Assembly: GCA_905202595.1 (NCBI GenBank)
Contig: CAJKSP010000030.1
Coordinates: forward strand, 1 to 29,749
Direction of reading: 5' to 3'
DNA: 29,749 nt
DNA from: an uncultured Sutterella sp.
Lineage (GTDB): Bacteria; Pseudomonadota; Gammaproteobacteria; Burkholderiales; Burkholderiaceae_F
Of this stretch, positions 28,561 through 29,749 are shown piece by piece. Under the pieces are notes generated by a model. It did no database searches. It was not told the origin of the DNA and worked only from the letters and a program-made list of their open reading frames with translations. Within the stretch, counting starts at the first letter, position 1. Every line of letters starts with the position of its first letter. The position numbers were made by a program, and so were the translations under genes.

Positions 28561-28609
28561 TGACGCCTGAAGCGCCGTCTGCTCAAGCAGGCAGCGCGCT
28601 TTGAAGCCC

Positions 28610-28644
28610 AGCCGCCGGCTCTCATCAGCCGGCGGCTTTCTTTT
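28610..28644 (+). terminator. Terminator of valS
   Basis: A perfect 11-bp stem (28610-28620 with 28627-28637), a 6-nt loop, then TTCTTTTT. Confidence 0.9.
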
Positions 28645-28664
28645 TGCGCCGCGCAGGAAAAGGC

Positions 28665-28694
28665 TTCAGGCGACTAAGGTGAAGTGTGTAGAAT
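28665..28694 (+). promoter_or_regulatory. Possible promoter of the WYL-like gene
   Basis: TTCAGG (28665-28670), 18 bases, then TAGAAT (28689-28694). The -10 is five of six and the -35 is weak. It stands right after the valS terminator and 120 bases before the gene. Confidence 0.35.
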
Positions 28695-28816
28695 GAATTC
28701 AAATCAGGTTCCTTTTCACGCTCGCTTCTGACAAGCGCATAAGAACCGCCGGACGCCGTAGGGTCTTTCGCCGCGGCCAGACGCAGCGGACCAGCTCACA
28801 TGAAGGAGAAGAAGAA

Positions 28817-29119
28817 ATGACTACCGTCGATACCATCGTGAAGGCCATCGAAGCGCGTCGTTCGCTGGATTTCGCCTACCACGGCTTCAAGCGCGTCGTA
28901 TCGCCCTATGCCTGCGGCCTTAACGGCTCCAATGAGCTCAAGATGCTGGCCATGCAAACCGACGGCGGCAGTACCTCCGGCGTGACGCACAAGCTTCGCT
29001 TCTTCTCGGTGGCAGATATTCAGGCGCCGGTTGAATCTGATGCCGCCTACGAACCGGCGGACGCCGCGGCCATTGAACCGAGCCTCAAGGAATTCATGAA
29101 GTTCTACGCCAAGTGCTGA
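28817..29119 (+). CDS. Small WYL-domain-like protein
   Basis: 100 residues. IVKAIEARRSLDFAYHGFKRVVSPYACGLNG and LKMLAMQTDGGSTSG resemble the core of WYL ligand-sensing domains (a Y-x-G-x-x-R-x-V-x-P-Y pattern, then a strand with the hydrophobic-A-x-Q form and FFSVADI). There is no DNA-binding domain or other module, so it is a free-standing domain. The last 25 residues are helical and acidic. AAGGAGAAGAA gives an excellent ribosome site. It has its own terminators on both sides and thus is probably a single-gene unit. The assignment rests on pattern only. Confidence 0.6.
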   Translation: MTTVDTIVKAIEARRSLDFAYHGFKRVVSPYACGLNGSNELKMLAMQTDGGSTSGVTHKLRFFSVADIQAPVESDAAYEPADAAAIEPSLKEFMKFYAKC

Positions 29120-29173
29120 TGCAGCCTTGAAAAGGCGCGAGCCGCTTGGCGCAGAGAACGCACCAAAGAACGC

Positions 29174-29228
29174 AAAAGCCCGCTTGATGAACTGTCTTAT
29201 CCAAGACAACTCGTCAAGCGGGCTTTTT
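29174..29228. terminator. Bidirectional terminator between the WYL-like gene and the tRNA pair
   Basis: A 14-bp outer stem (29174-29187 with 29214-29227), flanked by A4 and T5, encloses an inner 5-bp hairpin (29194-29198 with 29203-29207). It serves the WYL-like gene on the plus strand and the tRNA-Pro/Arg transcript on the minus strand. Confidence 0.85.
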
Positions 29229-29269
29229 GCAGACGCCGGATCTGACCGGCAGCGTCTACGCATTGCGCA

Positions 29270-29346
29270 TGGCCTGCCCGGCAGGAATCGAACCCGCGAC
29301 CATCCGCTTAGAAGGCGGATGCTCTATCCAACTGAGCTACGGGCAG
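29270..29346 (-). tRNA. tRNA-Arg (anticodon TCT)
   Basis: 77 bases with encoded CCA. Acceptor CTGCCCG/CGGGCAG, D arm GCTCAGTTGGATAGAGC, anticodon loop CTTCTAA with TCT (codon AGA), T loop TTCGATT. It follows tRNA-Pro by 9 bases on the same transcript. Confidence 0.95.
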
Positions 29347-29355
29347 ACAAAAAAT

Positions 29356-29432
29356 TGGTCGGGGTGAAGAGATTCGAACTCCCGACATCCTGCTCCCAAA
29401 GCAGGCGCGCTACCAGACTGCGCTACACCCCG
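29356..29432 (-). tRNA. tRNA-Pro (anticodon TGG)
   Basis: 77 bases with encoded CCA. Acceptor CGGGGTG/CACCCCG, D arm GCGCAGTCTGGTAGCGC, anticodon loop TTTGGGA with TGG (codon CCA), T loop TTCGAAT. It is the first gene of a two-tRNA unit. Confidence 0.96.
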
Positions 29433-29442
29433 AAGAGAATTG

Positions 29443-29471
29443 ATTATAAGAAAGACCTTCGCAACCCGCAA
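29443..29471 (-). promoter_or_regulatory. Sigma-70 promoter of the tRNA-Pro/Arg unit
   Basis: On the minus strand: TTGCGG, 17-bp spacer, perfect TATAAT, ending 11 bases before tRNA-Pro. Confidence 0.8.
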
Positions 29472-29591
29472 ATCTGCGGCCCATTCTCTTTTCGTTCATT
29501 CGTTCCGAGTCCTCGACGCCGCGAGTCTTTTTAGAGAAGCCCAAGCGCTTCAACGCCGCGCCAAGCCTGACATTTCAACCCCCTCGGCAGC

Positions 29592-29620
29592 CTGCGACGC
29601 CTGCAGAAAACACGTAGAAT
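29592..29620 (+). promoter_or_regulatory. Possible argH promoter
   Basis: CTGCGA (29592-29597), 17 bases, TAGAAT (29615-29620), 49 bases before the argH ATG. The -35 is weak. Confidence 0.35.
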
Positions 29621-29668
29621 GGCGGCTCTTCCATCATCACCCTTTCTCTCTTGAGGCAAACAGGCATC

Positions 29669-29749
29669 ATGAGCCAAGCACAAGACAATTCGAACGATCC
29701 TCTGCACGCGAAGAAGAAGGCCTGGTCGGGCCGCTTCTCCGAACCTGTC
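29669..29749 (+). CDS. argH: Argininosuccinate lyase, N-terminal 27 codons (cut by window end)
   Basis: The frame reads MSQAQDNSNDPLHAKKKAWSGRFSEPV and runs off the end. The KAWSGRFSEPV stretch is the diagnostic opening of argininosuccinate lyase, the last step of arginine synthesis (argininosuccinate to arginine and fumarate). Start ATG with a weak GAGG upstream. Only the N-terminus can be judged. Confidence 0.85.
   Translation, partial: MSQAQDNSNDPLHAKKKAWSGRFSEPV

Overview
The window looks like chromosomal DNA of a Gram-negative betaproteobacterium in Burkholderiales, most likely a Sutterella/Parasutterella-type gut organism. This is inferred from gene content and order, not from a database search. 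The supporting signs are the yicC-gmk-rpoZ-spoT order with greB convergent behind it, glnA-ntrB-ntrC, rph-rdgB-hemW, a tripartite tricarboxylate transporter with a Bug-type receptor, and a haem-free secreted flavoprotein of the fumarate/urocanate reductase family, a class such bacteria carry in many copies.

Layout. 1-123 is AT-rich edge DNA ending in a bidirectional terminator. 124-6569 is metabolic: a secreted FAD reductase (minus), a divergent cyclohexadienyl-dehydratase-like protein, then tctC, a strong terminator, and tctB-tctA. 6579-8993 is an AT-rich block with two divergent glycosyltransferases (GT9 and GT4). 8981-13097 is the nitrogen-regulation operon glnA-ntrB-ntrC on the minus strand; the low-GC character continues into the 3' two thirds of ntrC. 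13406-15992 holds hemW, rdgB and rph (minus). 15989-16909 is an AT-rich polysaccharide pyruvyl transferase gene wedged between rph and yicC. 16933-21338 is yicC-gmk-rpoZ-spoT. After it come greB and a tRNA-Ala(CGC) with its own promoter and terminator. 22528-28560 carries an LtaS-like sulfatase-fold membrane protein, holC, a small unidentified protein and valS. 28817-29119 is a small WYL-like protein, followed by a tRNA-Pro/tRNA-Arg unit (minus). The window ends in the first 27 codons of argH.

How it fits together. Most of the window is housekeeping: nitrogen assimilation, stringent response, nucleotide hygiene, translation and replication. The uncommon parts are the three AT-rich stretches. 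Two of them carry single glycan-modification genes rather than a cluster, and their edges fall inside the terminal codons of the core genes beside them. The third lies at the left window edge and ends beside the flavoprotein 3' end. The rph/yicC cassette is bracketed by an imperfect 14-bp direct repeat and supplies the present start regions of both neighbours. A second point of interest is the glnA-ntrBC transcript, where two places can fold into mutually exclusive hairpins; one of these folds would bury the ntrB ribosome-binding site.

I saw no CRISPR array, insertion sequence, prophage or rRNA gene. All functional statements rest on motif recognition by eye.
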